Below, one piece after another: positions 17,013 through 25,260 of a stretch of DNA of 64,000 nt; positions within the stretch are counted from its first letter, which is position 1; each line of letters begins with the position of its first letter. The position numbers and the translations under genes are program-made. Source of the DNA: Actinomadura physcomitrii (GTDB lineage: Bacteria; Actinomycetota; Actinomycetes; Streptosporangiales; Streptosporangiaceae); contig NZ_WBMS02000024.1 of NCBI RefSeq assembly GCF_008923205.2, forward strand, positions 74,903-138,902, written 5' to 3'. Below the pieces are notes generated by a model. That model was given only the letters and a program-made list of their open reading frames with translations. It did no database searches and had not been told where the DNA came from.

Positions 17013-18254
17013 ATGGATGAACCCAGCAGGCGCAGCGTGCTGATGGCCGGCGGGACGCTCGGCGCGCTCGGCGCGCTGACCGTCGCGACGCCGGCGCGAG
17101 CGAACTCGCTGTGGACGTGGTCGCCCGAAGGGTCGGTCGCCGGCCGCGGCGAGGGCGCCGACCCGAAGTGGGTGTGGGACGAGGAGGCCGACTCGCTGGT
17201 CGCCTCACTGCTCGAACGGGGCGACGTCCCCAAGGTGAACGAGCTGCTGAAGACCTGGACCAAGAACGGCCAGGCACTGCCGAGCGGGCTGCCCGCGGAC
17301 CTGCGCGACTTCGTGGAGCGTGCCCGGCGGCTCCCGTCCTGGACGGACCAGGACAAGCTCGCCAAGGCGTTCGAGTTCAACCAGAAGCGCGGCCTCTACC
17401 TCGGCGTCACCTACGGGTTCGCCAGCGGGATGATGAGCACGGCCATCCCGCACGAGGCGCGCGCGGTCTACTACTCCAAGGGCGGCGCGGACATGCGCGA
17501 CCGCATCACCAAGACCGCCAAGCTCGGCTACGACATCGGCACCGAGCAGGCCTTCCAGCCCGCCGGCGAGATGATCGTGACCTGCGTCAAGACCCGGCTG
17601 GCCCACGCGGGCGTGCGCAACCTGCTGCCCAGGTCCGCGTACTGGACCAAGGTCGCCGACGAGAAGATCCCGATCAGCCAGGCCGACATGATGGTCACCT
17701 GGCACAGCCTGCCGACGACGGTCATGAAGCAGTTCGCCAAGTGGAAGATCGCGGTCCCCGCCGACGAGTCCGCGGCCTTCCTGCACTCCTGGCAGCTCGC
17801 CGCGCACATGCTCGGCATCAGGGACGAGTACATCCCGAAGTCCTGGGACGAGGCGAACGCGCAGGCGGCGCAGGTCCTCGACCCGATCCTGGCGCCCACC
17901 CCCGAGGGCATCAAGCTCGCCGACATCCTGCTGAACCTCGCCGCCTTCATCGACGGCGGCATCCTCACCAAGCACATCCTCGGCGCGCTCACCCGCTACG
18001 TGCTCGGCGACCAGATCGCGACCTGGCTGAAGATCCCGGAGGAGCCGGTGTGGGATCCGGTCTTCGAGAACCTCTGGCCGCCGTTCGTCGCCGTCCGCGA
18101 GGGCGTCCTCGACATCACCAAGGCCCCCAAGGAGCTGCGCGAGTTCTACTGGGTGTTCGACGAGATCATCCGGCAGGGCGTGCTGCTCGTGCTGTCGGGA
18201 GCGAACTACCCGATCAGCATCCAGATCCCGACGACCAACAACCCCGACTACTGA
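17013..18254 (+). CDS. lcp: latex clearing protein, Tat-exported rubber oxygenase
   Basis: 413-residue b-type haem dioxygenase that cleaves cis-1,4-polyisoprene outside the cell into oligo-isoprenoid aldehydes/ketones. A twin-arginine signal (SRRSVLMAGG, cleavage near residue 30) targets it for folded export. The LatexClearing/MpaB core is present: LGVTYGFASGMMSTAIPHEA, then RITKT and KTRLAHAGVR. By direct count the proximal haem ligand is H198 and the active-site trio R164, K167, T168, the same numbers as in the Streptomyces K30 enzyme as known to me. AGGAGG precedes the ATG at 17013; the longer upstream opening lacks the Tat start. It stands alone: no oxidative aldehyde dehydrogenase genes (oxiAB) are next to it. 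Confidence 0.94.
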   Translation: MDEPSRRSVLMAGGTLGALGALTVATPARANSLWTWSPEGSVAGRGEGADPKWVWDEEADSLVASLLERGDVPKVNELLKTWTKNGQALPSGLPADLRDFVERARRLPSWTDQDKLAKAFEFNQKRGLYLGVTYGFASGMMSTAIPHEARAVYYSKGGADMRDRITKTAKLGYDIGTEQAFQPAGEMIVTCVKTRLAHAGVRNLLPRSAYWTKVADEKIPISQADMMVTWHSLPTTVMKQFAKWKIAVPADESAAFLHSWQLAAHMLGIRDEYIPKSWDEANAQAAQVLDPILAPTPEGIKLADILLNLAAFIDGGILTKHILGALTRYVLGDQIATWLKIPEEPVWDPVFENLWPPFVAVREGVLDITKAPKELREFYWVFDEIIRQGVLLVLSGANYPISIQIPTTNNPDY

Positions 18255-18261
18255 CCTGGCC

Positions 18262-18297
18262 TCTCCGGCCGCGTCCTCGGCGCGACGCGGCCGGAGA
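18262..18297 (+). terminator. intrinsic terminator hairpin after lcp
   Basis: TCTCCGGCCGCGTC (18262-18275) pairs perfectly with GACGCGGCCGGAGA (18284-18297) across an 8-base loop, starting 7 bases after the lcp stop codon. No U-tract follows, as is usual in high-GC actinomycetes. It could also work on transcripts arriving from the minus-strand hemerythrin gene. Confidence 0.8.
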
Positions 18298-18349
18298 ACC
18301 CGGTCCGGGGCCGGGTCCGGGCCTGGCATCGGTGTCCGGGGGCGCCGGT

Positions 18350-18925
18350 TCAGCCCCGGTCGCGGCCGGTCATCCGGTCGAGCATGCGGTCGGCCGCGCC
18401 GACCACCGGGCCGGCCGCCTTCAGCAGCCCCGCCTTGGGCGGGGTATTGGAGTGCGGACGCGTCGGCGCGAACCTCTTGGCCGCCCGCAGCCTGCCGCCG
18501 AGCGCGTTCGCCTGCTCGGCGGTGATGACCCCGCGCAGGAGGGGCCACACCCGCTCCTCCTCGAAGGCGATGTGCTCGCGGGCGCCGGCGACGAAGTCCG
18601 ACAGCAGGCCCTCGAACCGGTCCTGCAGGGGGTGCGCGGCGATGAGGTCGTCCAGTTCCAGCTTGGCGGACTGCTCCTGCGCGATGGCGTGGGCCGCGAG
18701 CGCGTCACCGTCCGGGACGTGCTCGCGGACGGCGGGCCAGAAGTACTGCTCCTCGACCGCCTCGTGCATGGACTCCGCGGTGATGAGCTTCTGCAGCAGG
18801 GTGCGGCGCCGCGCCAGCGCGTCCTCGCTCGCGCCGGTCGCCGCGGTGGGCCCGGCCTCCAGGTCGTCCAGCATCCGCTTGACCTCGGTGTGGTCGCGTG
18901 CCAGCACCCCGAACACGTCTGCCAT
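18350..18925 (-). CDS. hemerythrin HHE cation-binding domain protein
   Basis: 191-residue helical protein. The ARDHTEVKRMLDDL opening, the H-x3-E pairs ESMHEAVEEQYFWPAVREHV and REHIAFEEERVWPLL give the His/Glu pattern of the four-helix hemerythrin domain (residues 1-140), which binds a di-iron centre. The Pro/Ala tail (residues 150-191) is shared with its neighbour (APTRPHSNTPP). Family members sense or handle oxygen, NO or iron in the cytosol. The ATG at 18925 has GGAGG upstream. A second, damaged hemerythrin lies 36 bases upstream on the same strand, so the two likely formed an operon. Confidence 0.9.
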   Translation of the reverse strand: MADVFGVLARDHTEVKRMLDDLEAGPTAATGASEDALARRRTLLQKLITAESMHEAVEEQYFWPAVREHVPDGDALAAHAIAQEQSAKLELDDLIAAHPLQDRFEGLLSDFVAGAREHIAFEEERVWPLLRGVITAEQANALGGRLRAAKRFAPTRPHSNTPPKAGLLKAAGPVVGAADRMLDRMTGRDRG

Positions 18926-18961
18926 CGGTCCTCCTCTGCCGGCGGACGGCTCCCCGGGCGG

Positions 18962-19478
18962 TCAGCCCTTGTCGCGGGCGTTGCGGATCATGTCGCGGAC
19001 GCGGTCGGCGACCGCGGCCACCGGGCCGGCGAGCATGTTCTTGGTCGCCGACTCCACCCCGGGATGCGGGTGCGTGGGCGCGGTGGCCTGCGCGGCGCGG
19101 ACCGCGGCGGCGAAGCCCTTGAGCTGGGTCGGGCTGAACTGGTCCTTGAGCCGGTCGAACTCGTAGCGCTCCTCGGCGCGGGCGTGGGACAGCACGTCCA
19201 TGCGGAGCCTGTCGATGGACTTGAGGAACCGGGGGTCGTCGGTGTCCATGCCGTCCAGCTCGGACAGCAGCTCCTTGGCCTCGCGCTCCTCGGCCAGCCG
19301 GTCGTCGACGATGCCGTCGCCGCCGGGCAGCCGGCGCGCGACCGGGTGGATGATCTCCTCCTCGGCGGTCTCGTGGATCGCCAGCAGCCGCACCAGTTGC
19401 CGGAAGGCGTCCGTGCGCTCCCGCCCGTCGGAGTGCATCACCTCGTCGAACAGGTCCCGGATCCGCGCGTGCAGAACG
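18962..19478 (-). pseudogene. second hemerythrin domain protein, 5'-truncated
   Basis: Clear hemerythrin sequence: HARIRDLFDEV, then LVRLLAIHETAEEEIIHPVA, DVLSHARAEERYEFDRL and the shared tail APTHPHPGVESATKN. The first 10-15 residues expected before HARIRD are missing. The reading frame continues beyond about 19478 into the antisense of a ferritin-like gene, and the only start there is a TTG at 19519 giving a foreign Cys/Trp-rich leader. The core domain is otherwise complete, so a product from that TTG cannot be excluded, but the native start and promoter are gone. Confidence 0.75.
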
Positions 19479-19479
19479 C

Positions 19480-20192
19480 CCCCGCTCGTCCACCTGCAGC
19501 ACCGCGACCCCACCGACAACGTCCGCGAGCCCTACGACAAGGCCTCCACGGCGCCGCTGTCCAAGCTGCACGCCCTGACGATCATGGCGGCCGAGCAGCA
19601 GACGATGAACTTCTACATGAACGTCGGCCCCATGTACATGGAGCCGATCGCCCGGCAGCTCTACCAGGAGATCGGGCTGGTGGAGGAGGAGCACGTCACC
19701 CACTACGAGTCGCTGGTCGACCCGGGCGAGTCCTGGTGGGAGCGGCTCGTCAACCACGAGTACAACGAGTGCTACCTGTACTACTCGTTCATGCAGACCG
19801 AGACCGACCCGCGCGTCAAGGGCATCTGGGAGCTGCACCTGAACATGGAGCTGGAGCACCTGCGGCTCGCCTGCGACCTGATGCGCCGCCACGACGACCG
19901 CGACCCCGAGAGCGTCCTGGCGCCCGCGCTGCCCGAACCGGTCACCTTCGAGCCCAACAAGCAGCTCGTCCGGGAACTGCTCGGCACCCAGATCGACTGG
20001 GCGACCCTCGGCACGGGCTACGTCCAGGACATGCACGAGCGGTTCGAGCGGATGCAGGACAAGATCAACGCGGAGCGGCCGCCGCAGGAGCGCGTCATCG
20101 ACGAGCACCGCGACAAGTTCGGCGACGAGTACCGCCTCGCCACCGACGGCCCCCACCCCGTCGAGCGGCTGCGCGACAAGCCGCGGACGTAA
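19480..20192 (+). pseudogene. ferritin-like protein, 5'-truncated
   Basis: C-terminal 235 or so residues of a helical protein with ferritin-like iron-binding spacing: EQQTMNFYMNVG, the ExxH in LVEEEHVTHYESL, HEYNECYLYYSFMQTE, and a second ExxH in NMELEHLRLA. It begins abruptly as HLQHRDPTDNVREPYDKAS with no start codon or ribosome site, directly against the truncated hemerythrin. An internal ATG at 19584 could give a 202-residue product but would lack part of the first helix. The exact family is unknown; its original partner was probably the divergent hemerythrin operon. Confidence 0.7.
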
Positions 20193-20256
20193 CAGACGTC
20201 TCACCGGCTCCCCCGCCCCCCATGTTTGCCGAGCAGGTGGGGGGTAGCCGGGAGGC

Positions 20257-20904
20257 ATGAGGCTGATGAAGCCGCCAGGGGTCTACGCTCCCCAAGGCGA
20301 TACCTTCCTTCTGGTCGAGGTTCTATGGAAGGCTCCGCTGCTGAAGGGGGCCCGCGTACTGGACGTGTGCACCGGGACCGGTGCGCTCGCGCTCGCCGCC
20401 GCGCGGGCGGGCGCGGGACGCGTGACGGCGGTGGACGTGTCCACGAGAGCCGTGCTCGCCGCCCGCGCCAACGCACTGCTCAACCGACTGCCGATCAAAG
20501 TCCTGCAGGGCGACCTGTTCGGTCCCGTGGCCGGCCAGGCGTTCGACATGATCGTGACGAATCCGCCGTACGTGCCGAGCGGGTCCACCACGCCGGGGCG
20601 GGCGGCCCGCTGGTGGAACGGGGGCCCGGACGGCCGGGCGCTGCTCGACCGGATCTGCGAGCGGGCGCCCCGCCAGCTCCGCCGCGGCGGCACGCTGCTG
20701 ATCGTGCAGTCGGCGGTCTCCGGCGTCCAGGAGACGCTGGACGCCCTGCGCGCCCAGGGGATGACGGCGTCGGTCGCGGCGCGGCGCACCCAGCCGTACG
20801 GCCCGGTGCTGCGGGCGCGGGCCGCCGAGCTGGAGGCCGCGGGGCTCGCCCGTCCCGGCAGCGGCTCCGAGGAGCTGGTGGTGGTCCGTGCCGACCGGAA
20901 CTGA
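20257..20904 (+). CDS. class I SAM-dependent methyltransferase (HemK/PrmC-like)
   Basis: 215-residue N5-glutamine/N6-adenine type methyltransferase. SAM-binding motif I reads VLDVCTGTGALALAAARAGA, motif II VTAVDVSTRAVLAA, and the catalytic NPPY is in IVTNPPYVPSG. It lacks the N-terminal domain of true PrmC, like the short HemK2-like group. The substrate is probably a protein glutamine or a small molecule (family inference). Its 3' end overlaps the CDGSH gene by 17 bases, so the two are co-translated. Confidence 0.9.
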   Translation: MRLMKPPGVYAPQGDTFLLVEVLWKAPLLKGARVLDVCTGTGALALAAARAGAGRVTAVDVSTRAVLAARANALLNRLPIKVLQGDLFGPVAGQAFDMIVTNPPYVPSGSTTPGRAARWWNGGPDGRALLDRICERAPRQLRRGGTLLIVQSAVSGVQETLDALRAQGMTASVAARRTQPYGPVLRARAAELEAAGLARPGSGSEELVVVRADRN

Positions 20905-21112
20905 CCGGCGCGCTCCCGTCCGCGTCCGGCTGGACCCGTACGGGCCCGTGCTGGTGGAGGGTCCCGTCGAGATCGAGATGCCGGACGGCACGACCGTGTC
21001 GTCCGACCGGTTCATGGTGGCGCTGTGCGCGTGCCGCCGGAGCCGCCGCTACCCGTTCTGCGACACCAGCCACCGCCGCAAGCCTCGCCGCGAACCAGCC
21101 GAGTCGAGCTAG
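20888..21112 (+). CDS. CDGSH iron-sulfur domain protein
   Basis: 74-residue protein binding a [2Fe-2S] cluster through three Cys and one His. The motif reads CACRRSRRYPFCDTSH (about residues 47-62), matching CxC-x2-S-x3-P-x-C-D-x-S-H; the Gly of CDGSH is replaced by Thr. Short DPYGPVLVEGPVEIEMPDG strands precede it as in other bacterial CDGSH proteins. The GTG start at 20888 lies within the methyltransferase gene. The role is unknown, likely electron or cluster transfer in the cytosol. Confidence 0.88.
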   Translation: MPTGTDRRAPVRVRLDPYGPVLVEGPVEIEMPDGTTVSSDRFMVALCACRRSRRYPFCDTSHRRKPRREPAESS

Positions 21113-21118
21113 CACGTC

Positions 21119-21154
21119 CGGCTCCGTCCGGCCTGGTCGGGCCGGACGGAGCCG
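21119..21154. terminator. bidirectional terminator hairpin
   Basis: A perfect 15-base stem (21119-21133 with 21140-21154, loop TGGTCG) sits between the stop codons of the CDGSH gene (21112) and the convergent iron enzyme (21176). Position between converging genes and stem length make a two-way terminator the best reading. Confidence 0.82.
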
Positions 21155-21175
21155 AGGAGGAGCAACGGAGCCGGT

Positions 21176-22228
21176 TCAGACGGAGCCGGACGGGAGCGCC
21201 TGGAGGAGCGAAGTGCGGCCCGCCCGCCAGGACGCCAGCAGGTGCTCGCCGAACCGGCCCTCCAGGAACTCGGTGGCGCGGATGCCGAACACCACGCCGC
21301 CGGCGAGTCCGGGCTCCCCGGCGAGCAGGTCGCCGAGGACGTCGTGCCGCAGCACCTGCTCGTGGACGGCGTCGGCCTCGATGTGCTCGGTGTGGAAGCG
21401 CACGCAGCGCGGGCTCGCGCCGAGGCGCTCCAGCGCGGCGGCCATCCGGCGCGCGGCGGGCGCCGTGGTGATCTCGGCGGCGGCGAAGTGCCCGGCCATC
21501 GCGCCGCGCAGCGAGCGGTGCAGGCCGAACAGCGACATCATGTTGACGATCGCGAGCATCCGCCCCGGAACCAGGTCCAGGTACCGGCCGTAGCCCGGGT
21601 CCAGGCCGAGGTCCTCCATGAGGTCGGCGAACAGCCGGGCGTGCATGTCCTCGCCGCGACCGCCGCCGAACTCGTCGAACTCCACCGCGACCAGCGCGGC
21701 CTTCGCCTGCCCGCGCAGGCGCGGGATCAGCCAGGCGTGGGGGTCTGCTTCCTTGAGGTGGTAGGCGGAGCGGTGGACGGCGTGCTCGCGCATGTGCCAC
21801 CACTCCCCCTCGTCGCGCAGGTAGTGCGAGACGCCGTACGCGTCCGCCGGCTCGGCGAGCACCTCGGCGAGGACGCCCTCCACGTCGTCGCCCTGCCCGG
21901 TCTCCGCGCGGAGGGCCGCCAGGAACCGGTGCTCCATCGCGGCGCGGAGCGCGAGCAGCCCGGGCGCCCACTCCCAGCCGTCGTCGACGCCGTCGAAGCC
22001 CCGGTAGTGCAGTTCGTAGCAGACGTACAGAGCCAGGTGCAGGTCGTCGCCGAACGGATCGGTGCCGTCGCGGCCGGCCGCCCCGCAGGCGGCGTCGAGC
22101 ATCGGTGCCGGGTCCGCGGGCCCGAGGCGGGCGAGCGCGGCCAGCACCGCCTCCGACAGCGGTCCTCGGGGGGCGGGCAGCGGCGGCCGCGCGCCGGCCC
22201 GGGACGCGCTCGTCGCGACGGTGGTCAT
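21176..22228 (-). CDS. iron-containing redox enzyme, haem-oxygenase-like fold
   Basis: 350-residue protein of the HDO (haem-oxygenase-like di-iron oxidase) type. Features seen: YELHYRGFDGVDDGWEW (E and H early in the fold), a DEGEWWHMREHAVHRSAYH segment, EFDEFGGGRGEDMH and a late CVRFHTEHIEADAVHEQV, together giving the Glu/His ligands spread over seven helices. Related enzymes oxidise amino acids or fatty acids; no substrate can be assigned. The ATG at 22228 follows AAGGAGG; a longer upstream opening is junk sequence. It lies downstream of a small membrane protein gene on the same strand. Confidence 0.87.
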   Translation of the reverse strand: MTTVATSASRAGARPPLPAPRGPLSEAVLAALARLGPADPAPMLDAACGAAGRDGTDPFGDDLHLALYVCYELHYRGFDGVDDGWEWAPGLLALRAAMEHRFLAALRAETGQGDDVEGVLAEVLAEPADAYGVSHYLRDEGEWWHMREHAVHRSAYHLKEADPHAWLIPRLRGQAKAALVAVEFDEFGGGRGEDMHARLFADLMEDLGLDPGYGRYLDLVPGRMLAIVNMMSLFGLHRSLRGAMAGHFAAAEITTAPAARRMAAALERLGASPRCVRFHTEHIEADAVHEQVLRHDVLGDLLAGEPGLAGGVVFGIRATEFLEGRFGEHLLASWRAGRTSLLQALPSGSV

Positions 22229-22449
22229 AAGCCTCCTTCTGCGGTCACCGAGGGGGTCCGCGGCGACGGACGTGCGGTACCCGATCAGAGCCCGTCCATG
22301 CGCAAGCGGCCCATCGCGTGCCCTCCCTGATCGTCCGCGTCGGCCTCTCGTGCTGCGCTCCCCGCCCGCGCAACCGGCGAACACCGCGCGGCCGGCGGCG
22401 CCGGGCGCCCTGGTCCGTGCTGCCGGCCGGGCAGCGTCGCGGACGCCGG

Positions 22450-22590
22450 TCAGGAGCGCACCTTCCCGATCACCCACTGGAGCGCGAGGATCCCCACGGC
22501 GGCGATGAGCGCGCCCCGTCCGTTTCCCGTGGCGATGCCCGCGCCGAGCACCACGGCCGCGATGGTCGGGAGGAGCTTGAAGCCGAACAT
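22450..22590 (-). CDS. small single-pass membrane protein (46 aa)
   Basis: A short reading frame with a strong ribosome site: AGGAGG lies five bases before the ATG at 22590. The product begins MFGFKLLPTIAAVVLGAGIA and ends LQWVIGKVRS, with two hydrophobic stretches (about residues 5-20 and 26-40) separated by a TGNGRG turn, so it is probably a hairpin or single-pass membrane peptide. It lies between the DUF1479 gene and the iron enzyme on the same strand. The function is unknown. Confidence 0.7.
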   Translation of the reverse strand: MFGFKLLPTIAAVVLGAGIATGNGRGALIAAVGILALQWVIGKVRS

Positions 22591-22693
22591 CGGTGCCTCC
22601 TGGAAGACGTCGTGCGGCGGACCCGCCGCCGCCCGCGCTCCATTGTCCGCGACGCGTTTCCGGGCGGTAACCGCCCCCGTGGTGAAACCGCGA

Positions 22694-24028
22694 TCACCCC
22701 CGTCCGGGCTCGGTGCCGGCCCGGTCGAGACCGAGCCCGCGGCGGCCGGTGGCGTTGAGGTCGGCGGGCCGGAAGCGGTCGGGCCAGGACCGCTCGTAGT
22801 GCTCGGCGGGGAAGTCCGCGGGGCTGGAGCCGGTGGCGAACGCCTCCCGGACGGCGGCGGCGTAGCGCTCGTTGCGCGGGCACCACGGGGCGGCGGGGAT
22901 GTACATGACGTTGCCCCAGCCCTTCTGGTCCTCGACCGGCGCGACGCCGTGGATCAGGTCGCAGTGCCACCAGACCGAGTCGCCCGCGCGGACGTCGGGG
23001 ATGCCGGCGACGGCCTCGAGGAGCAGCGGGTGCCAGCGCTCGCTGACCGGGAAGACGCGGTTGACGGTGACGCCGCACATGTCGTCGTCGGGGACGTCGG
23101 GCAGCAGCGGCCGGAGCATCAGGTACGCCATCGCCGACGGGATCGGGACGGCGTACAGGACGCCCTGGTCGTGCTCCATGTCCGAAAGGGCCGTCCAGCC
23201 CTGGAAGGTCCGGAACGCCGAGCACATGGTGGTGCCCGGGTACTGGGGGCCGTCGGTGCGGTGGGCGGCGTCCCACGGGTCGTACTGCTCGACGGTGCCG
23301 TCGAACAGGTGCCGGAACGCCCGCTGGTAGGCGCCGGTCATCCACAGGTCGAGGGTCCCGGGGTCGAGGTGGGCGCCGAGGCCGCCCGAGGCGGTTCCCG
23401 GTGGGCGGCGGCGGATCCGGTCGGGGTAGAGGGAGTCGCGGCCGGGGTCGAACCAGCGGATGCCCTCGGACTCGTGCTTCCACCGGGCGTTCAGGAACGC
23501 CTGCACGCGGGCCGTCCGGTCGCTCTGGCGGGCCTGCATCTGCGCCCGCGACCAGTAGATCGGGTAGATCTCGGGCTTGGAGCCGACGCTGCCGAAGAAG
23601 TCGTCGCCGGGCCCGCGGTAGGCGTCGAAGAACCCGTTGCGCTCGGTGTAGCCGACGATGTCGCGGTCCCATTCGAGCGCCTGCTCGCGGTGGAAGTGCC
23701 CGCGCACGACCAGGCAGCCGCGCCGGTGCAGGGCGCGGACCTGCTCGTCCGGGACCGTCCCGGCCTCGATGTCGGCGTAGTCGACGACCGGCCAGACCGT
23801 CTCGCCTCGCGCGCGGGCGGCGGCGACGTCGTCCGCCTCGGCGCGGACGAGCCGTTCGACGACGCCGAAGACCTCCTCGACGGTGCGTCCGGACGCGGCG
23901 ATCCTGGCCCGCAGTGCGGCCTTGACCTGGCGGATCGCCGCGGGCAGGTCGGCGGGCGCCTCCTCCCAGTGCGGCAGGGGCGGCAGGGGCGGCTGGGACG
24001 TGCCCGCCGGGGCGGTGGGTGCGGTCAT
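22694..24028 (-). CDS. DUF1479 / YbiU-like Fe(II)/2-oxoglutarate dioxygenase
   Basis: 444-residue member of the phytanoyl-CoA dioxygenase-like DUF1479 family (E. coli YbiU type). The metal triad is visible as H220 and D222 in GAHLDPGTLDLW and H360 in HCDLIHGVAP; the ELNE-type region around PEIYPIYWSRAQMQARQS is also present. The substrate of the family is unknown. The start ATG at 24028 follows AAGGAG. A divergent ROK-type regulator 90 bases away, with two AAGG/CCTT inverted repeats in between, suggests sugar-linked control. Confidence 0.92.
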   Translation of the reverse strand: MTAPTAPAGTSQPPLPPLPHWEEAPADLPAAIRQVKAALRARIAASGRTVEEVFGVVERLVRAEADDVAAARARGETVWPVVDYADIEAGTVPDEQVRALHRRGCLVVRGHFHREQALEWDRDIVGYTERNGFFDAYRGPGDDFFGSVGSKPEIYPIYWSRAQMQARQSDRTARVQAFLNARWKHESEGIRWFDPGRDSLYPDRIRRRPPGTASGGLGAHLDPGTLDLWMTGAYQRAFRHLFDGTVEQYDPWDAAHRTDGPQYPGTTMCSAFRTFQGWTALSDMEHDQGVLYAVPIPSAMAYLMLRPLLPDVPDDDMCGVTVNRVFPVSERWHPLLLEAVAGIPDVRAGDSVWWHCDLIHGVAPVEDQKGWGNVMYIPAAPWCPRNERYAAAVREAFATGSSPADFPAEHYERSWPDRFRPADLNATGRRGLGLDRAGTEPGRG

Positions 24029-24044
24029 GGCGGCTCCTTCTAGA

Positions 24045-24112
24045 AAGGACTCCTTACTTGTATCGGACGCTACGCCCCGCGCACCTTTCCAGGCAAGGCC
24101 CCTTATTAGAAT
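24045..24112. promoter_or_regulatory. divergent promoter region with two ROK-type operators
   Basis: AAGGA-C-TCCTT (24045-24055) and AAGG-CC-CCTT (24095-24104) are inverted repeats about 49 bases apart. TAGAAT (24107-24112) lies 6 bases before the ROK ATG, so the regulator mRNA is probably leaderless. Either repeat could let the ROK protein control itself and the DUF1479 gene. Confidence 0.55.
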
Positions 24113-24118
24113 CCGGCC

Positions 24119-25240
24119 ATGACCGCCCCCAGACCGTCCCTGGACCTGGTCCGCAGCGCGACCGACGAGCACGTCCTGCGCGCGCTGATCCGGCACCGGC
24201 GGCTGACGCGGGCGGAGATCGCGGTCGAGGCCCGGGTGTCCAAGCCCACGGCGGCGCAGAGCGTCCGGCGGCTCGTCGAGGCGGGACTGGTCGTCGACTC
24301 GGGCGAGCGCACCCCGGGCGGGCGCGGGCGCGGCCGGGTCGGCTCGTACTACACGCTCGCCGCGGCGGCGGGCACGGCATGGGCGGTCGGCATCGCGCCC
24401 GAGGGCGTCGTCGCCGAGGCGATCGACGTCTACGGCGAGACCGTCGGCCGCGCGGAGGCGCAGGCCGGCCGGCCCGCGCCGGCCGACCGGGTCGCCGCCG
24501 TCCTCGACGAGGTCGCCGGACGGCTCGCGGGGACGCCTCCCCGCCTGGCCGTGGTGAGCGCCGCGGATCCCGTCGACCGCGCCACCGGCCGCCTGGTGCA
24601 CCTGCCCGGCGCGCCCTTCCTGATCGGCGAACTCGACCCGGCCGAGGTCCTCGCCCGGCACGTCGCGGGGCCCGTCACGGTCGACAACGACGTCAACTGG
24701 GCCGCCCGCGCCGAACTCGCCGCCCGCCCCGGCGGCGACAGCTTCGCCTACCTCTACCTCGGCGAGGGCCTCGGCTGCGCGATCGTGCACGACGGGCGCG
24801 TGCTGCGCGGCCACGGCGGGCTCGCCGGCGAGATCGCCTACCTCGTCACGGCCGGGCCCGGGGGCCGCGCCATCCCGCTGATCGAGGTGTTCGGCCTGCT
24901 CGGCCTGCGGCAGCCGGGCTCCACCGCCATCGACGTCGACCGGCTTCTGGCGGCGGCGACCGGGGGCGGCCCGCAGGCCGCCGCGCTGCGGACGGCGCTC
25001 GCCGAGGCGGTCGGCGGCGCGCTGACCGCGATCGCCTCGCTCGCCGATCCCGAGCACGTCGTCGTCGGCGGCCCGTGGGGTGGCCATCCGGAGATCCTCG
25101 GCGCGCTCGGCGACGTCGCGTCCCGCCGGCCGCGCGCCCCGTCCCTGCGCCCGGCGACCGTTCCCGCGGCGCCGTTCGCCGCCGTCCGCGCCGACGCCCT
25201 CGCCCGGTTGCGCGACAGCGTCGTCGCCGCGCCCCGCTGA
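24119..25240 (+). CDS. ROK family transcriptional regulator
   Basis: 373-residue regulator: an N-terminal winged helix-turn-helix (residues 10-60, LTRAEIAVEARVSKPTAAQS) and a ROK domain with GHGGLAGEIAYL and the conserved VTVDNDVNWAA. The kinase phosphate loop (DxGGT) is not preserved and no zinc cysteines are present, so it senses rather than phosphorylates. It is divergent from the DUF1479 dioxygenase, its likely target. The ATG at 24119 is the first in frame and appears leaderless. Confidence 0.92.
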   Translation: MTAPRPSLDLVRSATDEHVLRALIRHRRLTRAEIAVEARVSKPTAAQSVRRLVEAGLVVDSGERTPGGRGRGRVGSYYTLAAAAGTAWAVGIAPEGVVAEAIDVYGETVGRAEAQAGRPAPADRVAAVLDEVAGRLAGTPPRLAVVSAADPVDRATGRLVHLPGAPFLIGELDPAEVLARHVAGPVTVDNDVNWAARAELAARPGGDSFAYLYLGEGLGCAIVHDGRVLRGHGGLAGEIAYLVTAGPGGRAIPLIEVFGLLGLRQPGSTAIDVDRLLAAATGGGPQAAALRTALAEAVGGALTAIASLADPEHVVVGGPWGGHPEILGALGDVASRRPRAPSLRPATVPAAPFAAVRADALARLRDSVVAAPR

Positions 25241-25260
25241 CCGGCGCCGGGCCGCCCGCC

